A stretch of DNA of 51,296 nt, taken from the NCBI GenBank assembly GCA_030743815.1, contig JASLRT010000086.1, positions 1-51,296 on the forward strand, in the 5' to 3' direction. This document shows positions 17,904 to 26,993 of the stretch, one piece after another. The notes under the pieces are model-generated. The model made no database searches and was not told the DNA's origin. It saw only the letters and a list, made by a program, of their open reading frames with translations. Position 1 is the first letter of the stretch, and each line of letters opens with the position of its first letter. The position numbers were made by a program, and so were the translations under genes. This DNA comes from Candidatus Neomarinimicrobiota bacterium. Lineage in GTDB: Bacteria; Fidelibacterota; Marinisomatia; Marinisomatales; S15-B10.

Positions 17904-19019
17904 ATGGAAGTCTTCAAGCATTTTATTAACGGTATTACCCATCCCACCATTATGCTGACAGCTATTCTTGTCGTTTTTCCGTTTATTTTTCCACCCTCAG
18001 ATTTCTTTGAGAAGTGGAACCGCCGACTGCGATTGGACTTCTTCTGGACAAAAAAGGGGCTGATCGTAGTTCTGGCACTGTTCTTCGCATTCTTTGCCAT
18101 CGGCGTAAGCGATGAAAACTCGCGGCTGATTTTCCTGAAACCGGATAATGTACCTATTGTCGGTCTCCTTATACTGGTGCATGCATTTCTCTGGCTGAGT
18201 ATGAACCAGGCCAGGAACAATGACGAACTGTTGCAGGCGGGTGAGAAGCCAGCCGAATATCACGATCCTGAAGATAAAGTTCTGGTCTGGCCAGATCTCG
18301 TCTATATTGAATTCATTTCGCTGATTCTTCTCATGTCTCTGCTGCTCATTTGGTCCATCGGCTTGGAGGCACCGCTAGAAGAACCGGCAAATCCCACCAA
18401 CTCACCGAATCCCGCCAAGGCGCCGTGGTACTTCCTTGGCCTGCAGGAGATGCTGGTTTACTTTGACCCGTGGTTAGCTGGTGTTGTATTCCCCTCAATT
18501 ATGATCATTGGTCTCATGGCCATACCGTATATTGATATTAATAAGGAAGGGGCAGGATTTTACAGCTACAGGCAGCGGCGGATGGCAATCTCCATCTTCA
18601 TGTTCGGCTGGCTCTGGCTGTGGGTAAACCTGATTCTGGTGGGGACATTCCTGCGCGGTCCAAACTGGAACTTTTTCGGTCCGTTTGAATTCTGGGATCC
18701 TCACAAGCTTGAGGCACTCGTAAATATCAACCTGTCAGAATTTATCTATATCAAGTTGTTCGGGATAGGATTGCCGGGGAATATCCTGTTAAGAGAAATA
18801 TTCGGATTCATCGTCGTCTTCGGCTATTTCCTTGTTTTACCACCGATTCTGGCGAAGACAGTGTTCAAACAGTTGTATCAAGCCTTGGGTAATTTCAAGT
18901 ACGGTGTCTTTATCTTTCTTGTCCTCAGTATGATATCACTACCGCTGAAGATGTACCTGAGGTGGATCTTCAATCTTAAGTATCTGATAGCCATTCCCGA
19001 ATTCTTTTTCAATATTTAG
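17904..19019 (+). CDS. Cytochrome b C-terminal half / subunit IV-like protein
   Basis: The 371-residue membrane protein has about eight hydrophobic segments. The Qo-site loop NPAKAPWYFLGLQEMLVYFDPW (residues 169-190) corresponds to the PEWY region of subunit IV, but reads APWY (173-176), so the usual Glu is replaced by Pro. It is longer than b6f subunit IV (about 160) and has extra helices both before and after the core. The gene lies 24 nt after the b6-like gene, making a split cytochrome b. It completes the quinol oxidation site with the Rieske protein. Confidence 0.88.
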   Translation: MEVFKHFINGITHPTIMLTAILVVFPFIFPPSDFFEKWNRRLRLDFFWTKKGLIVVLALFFAFFAIGVSDENSRLIFLKPDNVPIVGLLILVHAFLWLSMNQARNNDELLQAGEKPAEYHDPEDKVLVWPDLVYIEFISLILLMSLLLIWSIGLEAPLEEPANPTNSPNPAKAPWYFLGLQEMLVYFDPWLAGVVFPSIMIIGLMAIPYIDINKEGAGFYSYRQRRMAISIFMFGWLWLWVNLILVGTFLRGPNWNFFGPFEFWDPHKLEALVNINLSEFIYIKLFGIGLPGNILLREIFGFIVVFGYFLVLPPILAKTVFKQLYQALGNFKYGVFIFLVLSMISLPLKMYLRWIFNLKYLIAIPEFFFNI

Positions 19020-19029
19020 CGAGATAGCG

Positions 19030-22000
19030 GTGGAAAAACAGGAACGATTCTACAATATCCTCAAGCTGAATAAGCTGTTCGGTATCTCAAGTATCGTCTT
19101 CTTGCTTCTTCTTGTCTGGACATTTGTCGATGACTACGATAGAGACTGGAAGGACTACCAGAGAGAATTTCGTCAGTTGGAGGTTGCCAGTACTAAAGGA
19201 CAGCTTGACGGTGAGCTGGAGAAACTGAACGCTCTCGAAGAATACAAGGAAGCTCAAGGAAACTTAGATGCCGCCGGAAACGCACTAAAGGAAAAAGAAG
19301 ACGATCTGAAAATTTTGGAGAAGCAGCTTAGGAAATTGGAAGCTGAACACTATCAAGTTGAACAGGTATACAATTTCACAAAGGCTGAGTATGATGTGGT
19401 AAAATACGAGCACGAAGAGGCTGTAGGGAGGGGTCACGGTAATCCGGAAGAAACTGGACAGAAATTGGATCGCTATGAAATAGATCTGAATCAGAAACGA
19501 CTCATCGTAGAAGAAGCAGAGCGTCATATGTTTGAGAAACGTGACACGATTCGTTCTCACCGTGAGGAAGTAAAGGAGGCGGACACCCGACTCTCACAGC
19601 TTCGCCGTCAGGCCAGCATCTTAGAACGCAAATTGAGTGTAGTCGATCCGGCGGCCATGAGTTTCGCCAACAGGATTGGCGATAAGGTGCGTGATCTCCC
19701 TGTCCTGGACTTCCTCTCTCCTTATTACAAGGTAGACCAGGTGGTCTTGAAGGATATCACAGAAGATATCAACTTCATGGAGATACCAAAGGTGGACCGG
19801 TGCACCACATGTCACCAAGGGATCACCGAGCCTGGCTATGAAGATGCTTCTCAGCCGTTCACAACCCATCCGGATCTTGCTCTCTATCTTAATAACGATT
19901 CGCCACATCCGCTGGAATCTTTCGGTTGTACCAGCTGCCACGCCGGCCGGGGGAGAGGCACCGATTTCTCCACTGCGGCGCACACTCCCGGCTCTCACGA
20001 GCAAGAAGAGGAGTGGATTGAGAAGTACGACTGGCATGAGATGCACCATTGGGAGCAGCCGATGTTTCCCGTCAAGTACACAGAAGCCGGCTGTTTCAAA
20101 TGCCATTCAAATGAAATTTACATCCGAGGTGCGGACAAACTGAACCTGGGAACGAATCTCGTTGAACGAGCTGGATGTTTCGGGTGCCATACCATCGAGC
20201 GTTACAAGAACAAACGACGGATAGGCCCCGATCTGAATAAGATTTCCTCGAAAGTGAACAAAGATTGGACTTACCTCTGGATAAAAAATCCCAAGTCGTT
20301 TCGTCATAATTCATGGATGCCGGATTTCTTTGGTCTATTTAACAACAGTGATCCAGAATCTGTTGCCAGAACAGATCAGGAAATAAATGCCATTGTGCAC
20401 TACCTATTCAAGAACAGTGGAGACTTTCCGCTTGACAGGATTCCGAGACGTGGAAATTCCGAGCGAGGGGAAGATCTGGTCAACTCTCTTGGATGTCTCG
20501 GCTGCCACAGGGTTGAATCCGAGGCGATTGAAGAAGCGACTACCCTCCAGACATTACGGCTGGATCATGGTCCCAATCTTATTGGGCTAGCTTCTAAAAC
20601 GGAAGCCGAATGGATCTACAGCTGGCTTAGGGAGCCGGAGCGTTACTTCCCGCGGACGAAAATGCCGAATCTGAGACTCTCGGTGACTGAGGCGGCTGAC
20701 ATCACGGCGTATCTCATGACTATGGGCAATGGAGATTTCCTCGAACAGACTGTCCCACCAGTTGATGAAGACCAGATCGATGAGATCACCATGGCTTTTC
20801 TCACTAGAATGTTCTCGGATTACGACTCCAGGCAAAAACTAACGGAAATGACGCTGGAAGATAAACTCGACTATACGGGTGAAAAACTAATCAGGTCTTA
20901 CGGCTGTTTTGGTTGTCACAATATCCCTGGCTTTGAAGAAGAGAAGCCTATCGGGACGGAATTGACCGAAGAGGGGAGCAAGGAAGTCGCAAAACTGGAC
21001 TTTGGCCTTCTGGACATCGAACACAGCCGCAAGGCGTGGTTCACGCAGAAACTTCTGCATCCCCGGAGCTTCGATGAAAACAAAGTAAAAGGCCCTTATG
21101 AGCGTCTTAAGATGCCGGACTTTGAGTTTTCTGAGCAAGAAGTAGAAGCAATTGTCACGGCCATTCTCGGTTTCGTCAAAACGTCTTACGGTGTGAAGCC
21201 GGCAAGATCCGTCAATCCTGATGTTCATATGGGTCAGTGGCTGGTGCGGGAGTACAACTGCCAGGGGTGCCATCTCATTGAACATGACGGAGGAGTTATC
21301 CGTTCCACCATTACACAGTGGCTTATGGATGTGAACGGTATCGGTCATGAAGCGGCCCTGGAGGTTACGGTCGATTTCAGTCCGCCTGACCTTCATACGC
21401 AAGGGGCCAAGACACAGCCGGACTGGCTCTTCGATTTCTTCAAGGAACCGACAACACTCATACGGCCCAATCTCAGGGTACGAATGCCTACATTCTATTT
21501 TGACGATGATGAGTGGAATTCGGTGATTAAATATTTTCAGTTTTTAGATGAAGAGGATAATGCCTACGAATCGCCACACCGGGTGGATACGAAGTCGGTG
21601 CGGTTCAAAGCTGGCAAGAGGCTTCAGGAGAAGGACATGGGTGCGTGCTTCAAGTGTCATTTTTATGGAACGGAGTTTCCCCAGCAAACCCCCGACACGT
21701 GGGCGCCGAATCTGGTCCTGACTAAGGAACGTCTCAGACCGGCATGGGTGATGGAATGGCTTCGTGATCCTCAAAGGATCATGCCGGGAACGAAGATGCC
21801 CGAGCCGTACATTCCCGCGGCAGACGAATTGTTGCAGGATAACGCCGCTAGCATCTTTGGTAGAGAGCTTGTTTCCCTCAAAGGGGACAGTCTATCTATG
21901 CTCTGGGGTTTGACGGATTATCTCTACGCTCTGCCCGGCAAAACTGATATCACTTCAGAGATCAAAAACTTCTTTGCCGAGAACGGCTACCAGCTGTTAA

Positions 22001-22065
22001 AACAGGAAGAGGAAGAAGGCGACGAGTGGGATGAATGGGAAGAAGAAGACGAGTGGGAAGACTAG
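19030..22065 (+). CDS. Octaheme c-type cytochrome with N-terminal membrane anchor and coiled coil
   Basis: The 1011-residue protein has a membrane segment (residues 15-32), a long charged coiled coil (about 40-205), then eight CxxCH heme sites with first Cys near residues 258, 300, 355, 383, 489, 626, 744 and 873. Several MP-containing loops (TKMPNL, KMPDFEF, RMPTFYF, TKMPEPY) look like class I Met ligands, suggesting several fused monoheme domains. The tail is very acidic (DEWDEWEEEDEWED). The start is GTG, 10 nt after subunit IV. By position it replaces cytochrome c1/f as the electron acceptor of the complex. The fold arrangement has no close counterpart that I can name. Confidence 0.9.
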   Translation: MEKQERFYNILKLNKLFGISSIVFLLLLVWTFVDDYDRDWKDYQREFRQLEVASTKGQLDGELEKLNALEEYKEAQGNLDAAGNALKEKEDDLKILEKQLRKLEAEHYQVEQVYNFTKAEYDVVKYEHEEAVGRGHGNPEETGQKLDRYEIDLNQKRLIVEEAERHMFEKRDTIRSHREEVKEADTRLSQLRRQASILERKLSVVDPAAMSFANRIGDKVRDLPVLDFLSPYYKVDQVVLKDITEDINFMEIPKVDRCTTCHQGITEPGYEDASQPFTTHPDLALYLNNDSPHPLESFGCTSCHAGRGRGTDFSTAAHTPGSHEQEEEWIEKYDWHEMHHWEQPMFPVKYTEAGCFKCHSNEIYIRGADKLNLGTNLVERAGCFGCHTIERYKNKRRIGPDLNKISSKVNKDWTYLWIKNPKSFRHNSWMPDFFGLFNNSDPESVARTDQEINAIVHYLFKNSGDFPLDRIPRRGNSERGEDLVNSLGCLGCHRVESEAIEEATTLQTLRLDHGPNLIGLASKTEAEWIYSWLREPERYFPRTKMPNLRLSVTEAADITAYLMTMGNGDFLEQTVPPVDEDQIDEITMAFLTRMFSDYDSRQKLTEMTLEDKLDYTGEKLIRSYGCFGCHNIPGFEEEKPIGTELTEEGSKEVAKLDFGLLDIEHSRKAWFTQKLLHPRSFDENKVKGPYERLKMPDFEFSEQEVEAIVTAILGFVKTSYGVKPARSVNPDVHMGQWLVREYNCQGCHLIEHDGGVIRSTITQWLMDVNGIGHEAALEVTVDFSPPDLHTQGAKTQPDWLFDFFKEPTTLIRPNLRVRMPTFYFDDDEWNSVIKYFQFLDEEDNAYESPHRVDTKSVRFKAGKRLQEKDMGACFKCHFYGTEFPQQTPDTWAPNLVLTKERLRPAWVMEWLRDPQRIMPGTKMPEPYIPAADELLQDNAASIFGRELVSLKGDSLSMLWGLTDYLYALPGKTDITSEIKNFFAENGYQLLKQEEEEGDEWDEWEEEDEWED

Positions 22066-22100
22066 GAATTGGTTAATAACTTTGTAATGGAGGTAATACG

Positions 22101-22862
22101 ATGAATCACATCTTGAAACGATCCTCGGTTATAACAGCTATTTTTGTTATAGCTATCTCAGGCCTCTATGGAGGTGGCATCAAGGGGACGATGAAGTATG
22201 AAGGCGAGGTGCCGAAAATGGGGGACCTTAAGAAGAAGATGGCGTCGGATAAGGTCTGCGATATGATGCACGATTCACCAGTACGAGATGAATGGCTTCT
22301 GGCCGGACCGGACGGCGAACTTAAGAATGTGTTCGTCTATGTGAAGGAAGGAGTGAAGGGGGATTATGAGACTCCGTCGGAAGCGGCGATCATTGACCAG
22401 AAAGGCTGTGTCTACAAGCCGCACGTGCTGGGCGTTCAGGCAGGTCAGCCGATAGATATCTTGAACAGTGACGGTACTCTGCATAATGTCCATGCACTGC
22501 CGAAGAAAAGCGGCAACGCAAAGTTCAATATGGCGATGCCGGGCGCCGTCAAGAAGATCACCAAGAAGTTTAACACTCCGGAAATCATGGTGAAGATCAA
22601 GTGCGACGTCCACCCCTGGATGAAAACGTTTGTTGGTGTGGTCGATCACCCGTTCTATGCCGTGACGGCTGAAGACGGTTCCTATGAAATCAAGGGGTTG
22701 CCTGCGGGAACATACACTATTGAAGTGTGGCACGAGAAAATGTCAGGAATGGAAGTGTGGCACGAGAAAAAGCTGGCCAAAACGGCCACTGTCACTATCA
22801 AGAGTGATGAGATGGCCACAGCCGATTTTACACTGATACGACCGGACAAGAAGAAGAAATAG
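22101..22862 (+). CDS. Periplasmic cupredoxin-like protein with carboxypeptidase-regulatory-like domain
   Basis: The 253-residue protein has a signal peptide (about residues 1-25). The central part is cupredoxin-like: His128/His131 in LHNVHAL and KCDVHPWM (Cys168, His171, Met174), the type 1 copper ligand pattern. The C-terminal part (AEDGSYEIKGLPAGTYTIEVW) is a carboxypeptidase-regulatory-like beta domain. A 30-bp tandem duplication gives EVWHEK twice (residues 208-213 and 218-223). ATGGAGGT precedes the start. It directly follows the octaheme cytochrome gene (35 nt), so a role as copper electron carrier toward the oxidase is plausible but unproven. Confidence 0.75.
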   Translation: MNHILKRSSVITAIFVIAISGLYGGGIKGTMKYEGEVPKMGDLKKKMASDKVCDMMHDSPVRDEWLLAGPDGELKNVFVYVKEGVKGDYETPSEAAIIDQKGCVYKPHVLGVQAGQPIDILNSDGTLHNVHALPKKSGNAKFNMAMPGAVKKITKKFNTPEIMVKIKCDVHPWMKTFVGVVDHPFYAVTAEDGSYEIKGLPAGTYTIEVWHEKMSGMEVWHEKKLAKTATVTIKSDEMATADFTLIRPDKKKK

Positions 22863-22994
22863 CACTATCGGTCTCTTCATCATATTATCAGCTTTTTCAT
22901 TTCTGTGATGCGCGTCAAGCAGGATGCCGTACCCGGAATGCGCATCCCTGTCTGGTTCACACCGACTCAGGCTGGGTCGTGGGCATGATGATCA

Positions 22995-24950
22995 TTGAGC
23001 ACCAATAATCCGTCATCTAAAGTAAAGTCCCCTCCACCTGAGACGGTATTTTACTCCATCTGGTTAAGGCGGTTTTCAAAGTTTACCGCCTTAGCCACCC
23101 TTTTACTGATTTTTGTCGGCGGGCTCGTGACAAGCACCGGCTCGGGACTTTCTGTCCCCGACTGGCCGAACACCTACGGTTACTTCATGTTCAGTTTCCC
23201 GTTCTCCAAGTGGGTGGGAGGCATTTTCTACGAACACCTGCACAGGCTTGTAGCTTCATTCGTCGGTCTTTTGACGCTTGTTTTCGCCTTCTGGCTCTGG
23301 AAATCAGATGAGCAACTGTGGCTCAAGAACCTCGGCTGGGGAGCGCTGGTGGCAGTGATAACTCAGGGAGTTCTAGGCGGTATCACAGTGCTCTTTCTTC
23401 TGCCTACACCCGTTTCCGTCACCCACGGAGTCGTCGCTCAGAGCTTCTTCTGTGTTATCATTGCAATGGCGTACTTTCTCTCTTCAGAATGGAAGCACGA
23501 TGAGGCTCCGCTGACGCACCCCGGAAATGAGTCTTTCTTCCGCTGGACGGCACTGGCAGCATCCTTTATCTTTGCCCAGTTGATTCTCGGTGCCGTCATG
23601 CGCCACACAGGATCAGGGCTGGCAATTATGGACTATCCGCTGGCTACCGGCAGGCTGATCCCCGCCTTCAATGGAGATACCTTATTTATCGTCAACGATG
23701 CACGCTTCGATCTCGGGCTAGACAGTGTAACACTTTCTCAGATTACGATCCACTTTGTGCACCGGCTCGGTGCACTGCTGGCTTCGATTGGCATAATAGG
23801 CGTAGCGATCCTGGGAGTCCGGAATTACAGTCAGGAGAAGAGGATAGCGTGGCCGGCACTCTTCCTGGCGGCGCTGTTGGCCATTCAGCTTACACTGGCA
23901 GGTTTTATCGTCTGGAGCGGAAGGAATCCGGTCATCACCACGTTTCATGTCTGGACGGGTGCACTCATGCTTGGCACTTCGGTGTTGCTGAGTCTGCGGA
24001 GTTACCGGATCCTCGGGATAAACTTTTGGCCCATCGCCCGTTCCGTTCCGTCCGGAGTTGCTGCACGGACACGACAATTGGTAATCAGCTTCTTCGAATT
24101 AACGAAGCCGGGCATCACTGGTCTCGTCCTCGTGGCCGCCGGCATAGGGTTCTACCTGGCGCTGAACGAGGCGGGATCGTCCCTCGGAGATAATGTCGGC
24201 CGTCTCATCCATCTTCTCATTGGGACGGCTCTGGTTTCGGGAGGCGTTGGCGCCCTCAACGAATTTATTGAACGCGATGATGACTTGCGGATGTATCGTA
24301 CCATGGAAAGGCCCGTTCCTGCGGGGCACCTTTCACCGTTTGTGGCAATGATGTTTGGAACTGTGATATCTATCTGTGGCATCGCATATCTGGCAATCGC
24401 TCTTAACGTTCTGACCAGTCTGCTGGCATTCGCTACTCTGGTACTGTACCTCTATGTCTACACACCGCTGAAAAAGAAGACGACGCTTAATACACTGGTG
24501 GGGGCGGTCCCCGGTGCCCTGCCGCCCATGGGAGGGTGGGTTGCCGCAGGCGGTGATCTTACATTAGGAGCGTGGATACTTTTTGGCATCCTTTTCCTGT
24601 GGCAAATCCCCCATTTTTTTTCTATCGGCTGGCTATACCGCAATGACTATAAGCGTACTGGATTCCGGATGGTTCCCGTTACGGATGATACAGGGCGCGC
24701 GACAGCACTGTATGTGATAATGTTCTGTCTGGCGCTCCTTGGTTGCAGCCTATCCCTTTCATTCGTTGGTATCACAGGCGGAGTTTATCTGGCTGGGGCG
24801 ACTCTTCTCGGATTGGTTTTTCTGGCTGCCGGCACGAACCTGGCGCTGAAGAAGACAGACAAGAGCGCCAGACAACTGCTCATTGCCTCAGTTATCTACC
24901 TGCCGTTGCTCCTCATTGTAATGGTCCTCGATGTCGGAATCATCGGATAG
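22995..24950 (+). CDS. ctaA-ctaB: Fused heme A synthase (CtaA) and heme O synthase (CtaB)
   Basis: The 651-residue membrane protein holds two enzymes. Residues about 20-340 are CtaA/COX15-like: TGSGLSVPDWPNTYG, EHLHRLVASFVG, RHTGSGLAIMDYP and HFVHRLGALLAS supply the paired heme histidines. Residues about 365-651 are CtaB-like protoheme farnesyltransferase: ELTKPGITGLVL, then NEFIERDDDLRMYRTMERP as the prenyl-diphosphate/Mg site. Together they turn heme B into heme A for the CoxA subunit. The only start before the conserved region is TTG at 22995, as a TGA stop lies just upstream in frame; no strong ribosome-binding site is visible. Separate genes are the usual arrangement. Confidence 0.93.
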   Translation: MSTNNPSSKVKSPPPETVFYSIWLRRFSKFTALATLLLIFVGGLVTSTGSGLSVPDWPNTYGYFMFSFPFSKWVGGIFYEHLHRLVASFVGLLTLVFAFWLWKSDEQLWLKNLGWGALVAVITQGVLGGITVLFLLPTPVSVTHGVVAQSFFCVIIAMAYFLSSEWKHDEAPLTHPGNESFFRWTALAASFIFAQLILGAVMRHTGSGLAIMDYPLATGRLIPAFNGDTLFIVNDARFDLGLDSVTLSQITIHFVHRLGALLASIGIIGVAILGVRNYSQEKRIAWPALFLAALLAIQLTLAGFIVWSGRNPVITTFHVWTGALMLGTSVLLSLRSYRILGINFWPIARSVPSGVAARTRQLVISFFELTKPGITGLVLVAAGIGFYLALNEAGSSLGDNVGRLIHLLIGTALVSGGVGALNEFIERDDDLRMYRTMERPVPAGHLSPFVAMMFGTVISICGIAYLAIALNVLTSLLAFATLVLYLYVYTPLKKKTTLNTLVGAVPGALPPMGGWVAAGGDLTLGAWILFGILFLWQIPHFFSIGWLYRNDYKRTGFRMVPVTDDTGRATALYVIMFCLALLGCSLSLSFVGITGGVYLAGATLLGLVFLAAGTNLALKKTDKSARQLLIASVIYLPLLLIVMVLDVGIIG

Positions 24951-25060
24951 AGAAAAGGGTGTCGTATCGGCGGGATGCGAATTGATCTGTCACCAAGTCC
25001 GCTTAAAACGAAAACCTTAAACCAGATATTTGTCCCGTAGCAGGAAGGGAGGGAGTGAAG

Positions 25061-25118
25061 AGGTGGTCTGAACGTGGTCTCATGACCTCGCTCGCAAAAC
25101 AGACCGGTCCCCACACCT
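25061..25118 (+). promoter_or_regulatory. Structured leader before the 25122 membrane protein
   Basis: Nested inverted repeats: AGGTG (25061-25065) with CACCT (25114-25118), GGTCTG (25065-25070) with CAGACC (25100-25105), and GGTC (25076-25079) with GACC (25084-25087). The direct repeat GTGGTCT occurs at 25063 and 25074. The outer stem ends 3 nt before the ATG, and no ribosome-binding site is evident there. It may be an RNA switch-like fold or an operator; evidence is the base pairing only. Confidence 0.3.
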
Positions 25119-25121
25119 GAG

Positions 25122-26222
25122 ATGAACAGAACGTTCGTGACTCTCCGCTATCCGATCTTTGCCTCCGCATTGGTTGGATTGGTGACAGGCATCTGGGCTG
25201 GTCTAATTCGGATCGGATGGTGGTTCCCTTTCAGTGATCATATCCCCCTTGAAGCTCACGGTCCTCTCATGGTCAGTGGTTTCCTGGGAATCGTTATCGG
25301 ACTCGAGCGTGCCGTTGGCTTGAATCAACAATGGAATTACCTTGCACCCGCACTGACCGGGATCGGCGTACTGGGAGTTATCGTGGGCCTTCCGTTACCT
25401 CTGCCTCATTTGTTGATCACACTCGGTAGTCTGGTTTTTGTACTTATTTCACTGCGAGTTGTCCAGATACGCAGAGCAATGTTTACGGTTACAATGGCGC
25501 TTGGCGCTGTGGCGCTGTATATAGGCAACATGTTGTGGATGCTCGACTATCCGATGTTCAATTCCGTCTACTGGTGGGGTGCTTTTCTTATCCTCACCAT
25601 CGCCGGCGAGCGTCTCGAACTGGCCCGCATCGTACAGGTATCAAAGGTGGGGAGATCTTTGTTTACCGTGGCGGTTGCCATACTCTGTACGGGGCTCATT
25701 ACAGTTTCGTTCGATCCCGAAACGGGGGTCGTGCTGACCGGAGCCAGTATGGCGGGAATCGGTCTGTGGCTCTTGCGCTACGATATGGCTAGGAGGACTG
25801 TGCGTACCACCGGACTCCCGAGGTTTTCAGCCACCAATCTGCTCATAGGTTACGTCTGGCTCTGTGTCAGCGGTTCACTGGCGGTCTGGTCCGGTGCCGT
25901 AGATTCCGGACCCCAGTTCGATGCCATCCTCCATTCGCTGTTTCTCGGCTTTGTCTTTTCTATGATATTCGGTCATGCTCCGATGATTTTCCCGTCACTA
26001 CTTCAGGTTCCCATGCTCTTCCACTGGAGTTTCTACAGTCATGTTGTGCTGTTACATGGTACGCTGCTTTTGCGGGTTGGGGGTGATTTGTCTGGGTGGT
26101 TTAGCGGCCGGTCACTGGGGGGGCTGATGAATGCCGCTGTACTGGCACTCTTCTTTGTAAATACGGCGATTTCTGTCGCCAGAGGGAAGCGGGCAAGGAA
26201 GACCACTTCTCAAAAGGTGTGA
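25122..26222 (+). CDS. Multi-pass membrane protein, possibly NnrS-like
   Basis: The 366-residue protein has about ten to twelve hydrophobic segments. Conserved-looking histidines occur in PLEAHGPLMVSGFLGIVIGLE (residues 43-63) and in ILHSLFLGFVFSMIFGHAPMIFP (residues 268-290), placed inside helices as in heme or copper-binding membrane proteins. The first motif recalls the His-x-Met segment of NnrS (nitric oxide related) proteins, but the match is weak. It is followed by the convergent crp/fnr gene, with an Rrf2 gene beyond. A role in nitrosative or respiratory stress is an inference from this setting. Confidence 0.5.
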   Translation: MNRTFVTLRYPIFASALVGLVTGIWAGLIRIGWWFPFSDHIPLEAHGPLMVSGFLGIVIGLERAVGLNQQWNYLAPALTGIGVLGVIVGLPLPLPHLLITLGSLVFVLISLRVVQIRRAMFTVTMALGAVALYIGNMLWMLDYPMFNSVYWWGAFLILTIAGERLELARIVQVSKVGRSLFTVAVAILCTGLITVSFDPETGVVLTGASMAGIGLWLLRYDMARRTVRTTGLPRFSATNLLIGYVWLCVSGSLAVWSGAVDSGPQFDAILHSLFLGFVFSMIFGHAPMIFPSLLQVPMLFHWSFYSHVVLLHGTLLLRVGGDLSGWFSGRSLGGLMNAAVLALFFVNTAISVARGKRARKTTSQKV

Positions 26223-26226
26223 AACT

Positions 26227-26919
26227 TTAGTCCTCTACGCCGGCCAGTCGGGCGAGGCCGGGCGCATCGAGGAGCACAATCTTCTTACCCTGAGAAAAGA
26301 CAAACCCTTCATTCTTGAAGTCAGTCAATGTACGCACCAGGCTTTCAGTACTGGTCCCCGCCAAGTCGGCTAAGTCCTGCCGGGACAGAAGAATGTTCAG
26401 CTCAATGCCGCCCCCGCGCGCACGACCAAACTTCTCTTTCAACAATAGAAGCATGCCGGCAGTTCGCTCCCTAACGGAAAAGCGGGCCATCTCGGTGGTT
26501 CTCTTTTCTGACTCGATAAGCTCCCGTGACAGATCACGCAGGATCTTCCAGGTCATGTCACCTACGTCAGAAATCAGCGAGTAGAGTGTTCTTCTGTCGA
26601 TGAAACACAATGTGCTGTCTTCCAGCACTTCGGCGGTAGTGGAGTAGGGCTGTTCGGCAAGGAGAGAGCGGAGCCCGAGGGTATTGCCGGATCCCGCTAT
26701 TCTAAGTATCTGACGTTTACCGTCAGGTGTCATCTGGTAAACCTTAGCTTTCCCCTCTTTTACGCAGTAGAGGCCGAAGACAGGATTGCCTTCATTGAAA
26801 ACAATCTGACCTTTTTTGTAGCGACTGTCGGTCTTGACTCTGTCAACGGTCTTGAGCAAGTCCAGCTCCAGAGACTGGAACAGACCCTTATGTCGCGAAG
26901 GACAAATCCGGCATTCCAT
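26227..26919 (-). CDS. Crp/Fnr-family transcription regulator
   Basis: The 230-residue protein has an N-terminal cyclic-nucleotide-binding-like beta-roll (GQIVFNEGNPVFGLYCVKEGKAKVY), a dimer helix and a C-terminal winged helix. The recognition helix (LSRQDLADLAGTSTESLVRTL) has Glu and Arg at the positions that contact TTGAT in FNR (E-x3-R). The N-terminus MECRICPSR supplies Cys3 and Cys6; the third FNR-type N-terminal Cys is missing, though other cysteines exist (residues 52 and 105). A redox or NO signal is likely but not proven. A perfect FNR-type box lies 75 nt upstream of its start. The start codon has no clear ribosome-binding site. Confidence 0.9.
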   Translation of the reverse strand: MECRICPSRHKGLFQSLELDLLKTVDRVKTDSRYKKGQIVFNEGNPVFGLYCVKEGKAKVYQMTPDGKRQILRIAGSGNTLGLRSLLAEQPYSTTAEVLEDSTLCFIDRRTLYSLISDVGDMTWKILRDLSRELIESEKRTTEMARFSVRERTAGMLLLLKEKFGRARGGGIELNILLSRQDLADLAGTSTESLVRTLTDFKNEGFVFSQGKKIVLLDAPGLARLAGVED

Positions 26920-26993
26920 ATTTTACGCGCTTATCATCGGAAGAAAATCGGTAGTTTTCACTCTTCTTCAAGCTCCCCAAAGTTACACTTTTC

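Noticed and set aside
22907-22947. GATGCGC...GCGCATC repeats before the ctaA-ctaB gene
   Set aside because: Long loop with competing pairings and no T-tract; could be chance in a GC-rich spacer.
24982-24995. FNR-like half site TTGAT before the 25122 gene
   Set aside because: The second half is CACCA, not ATCAA, so only one half-site matches.
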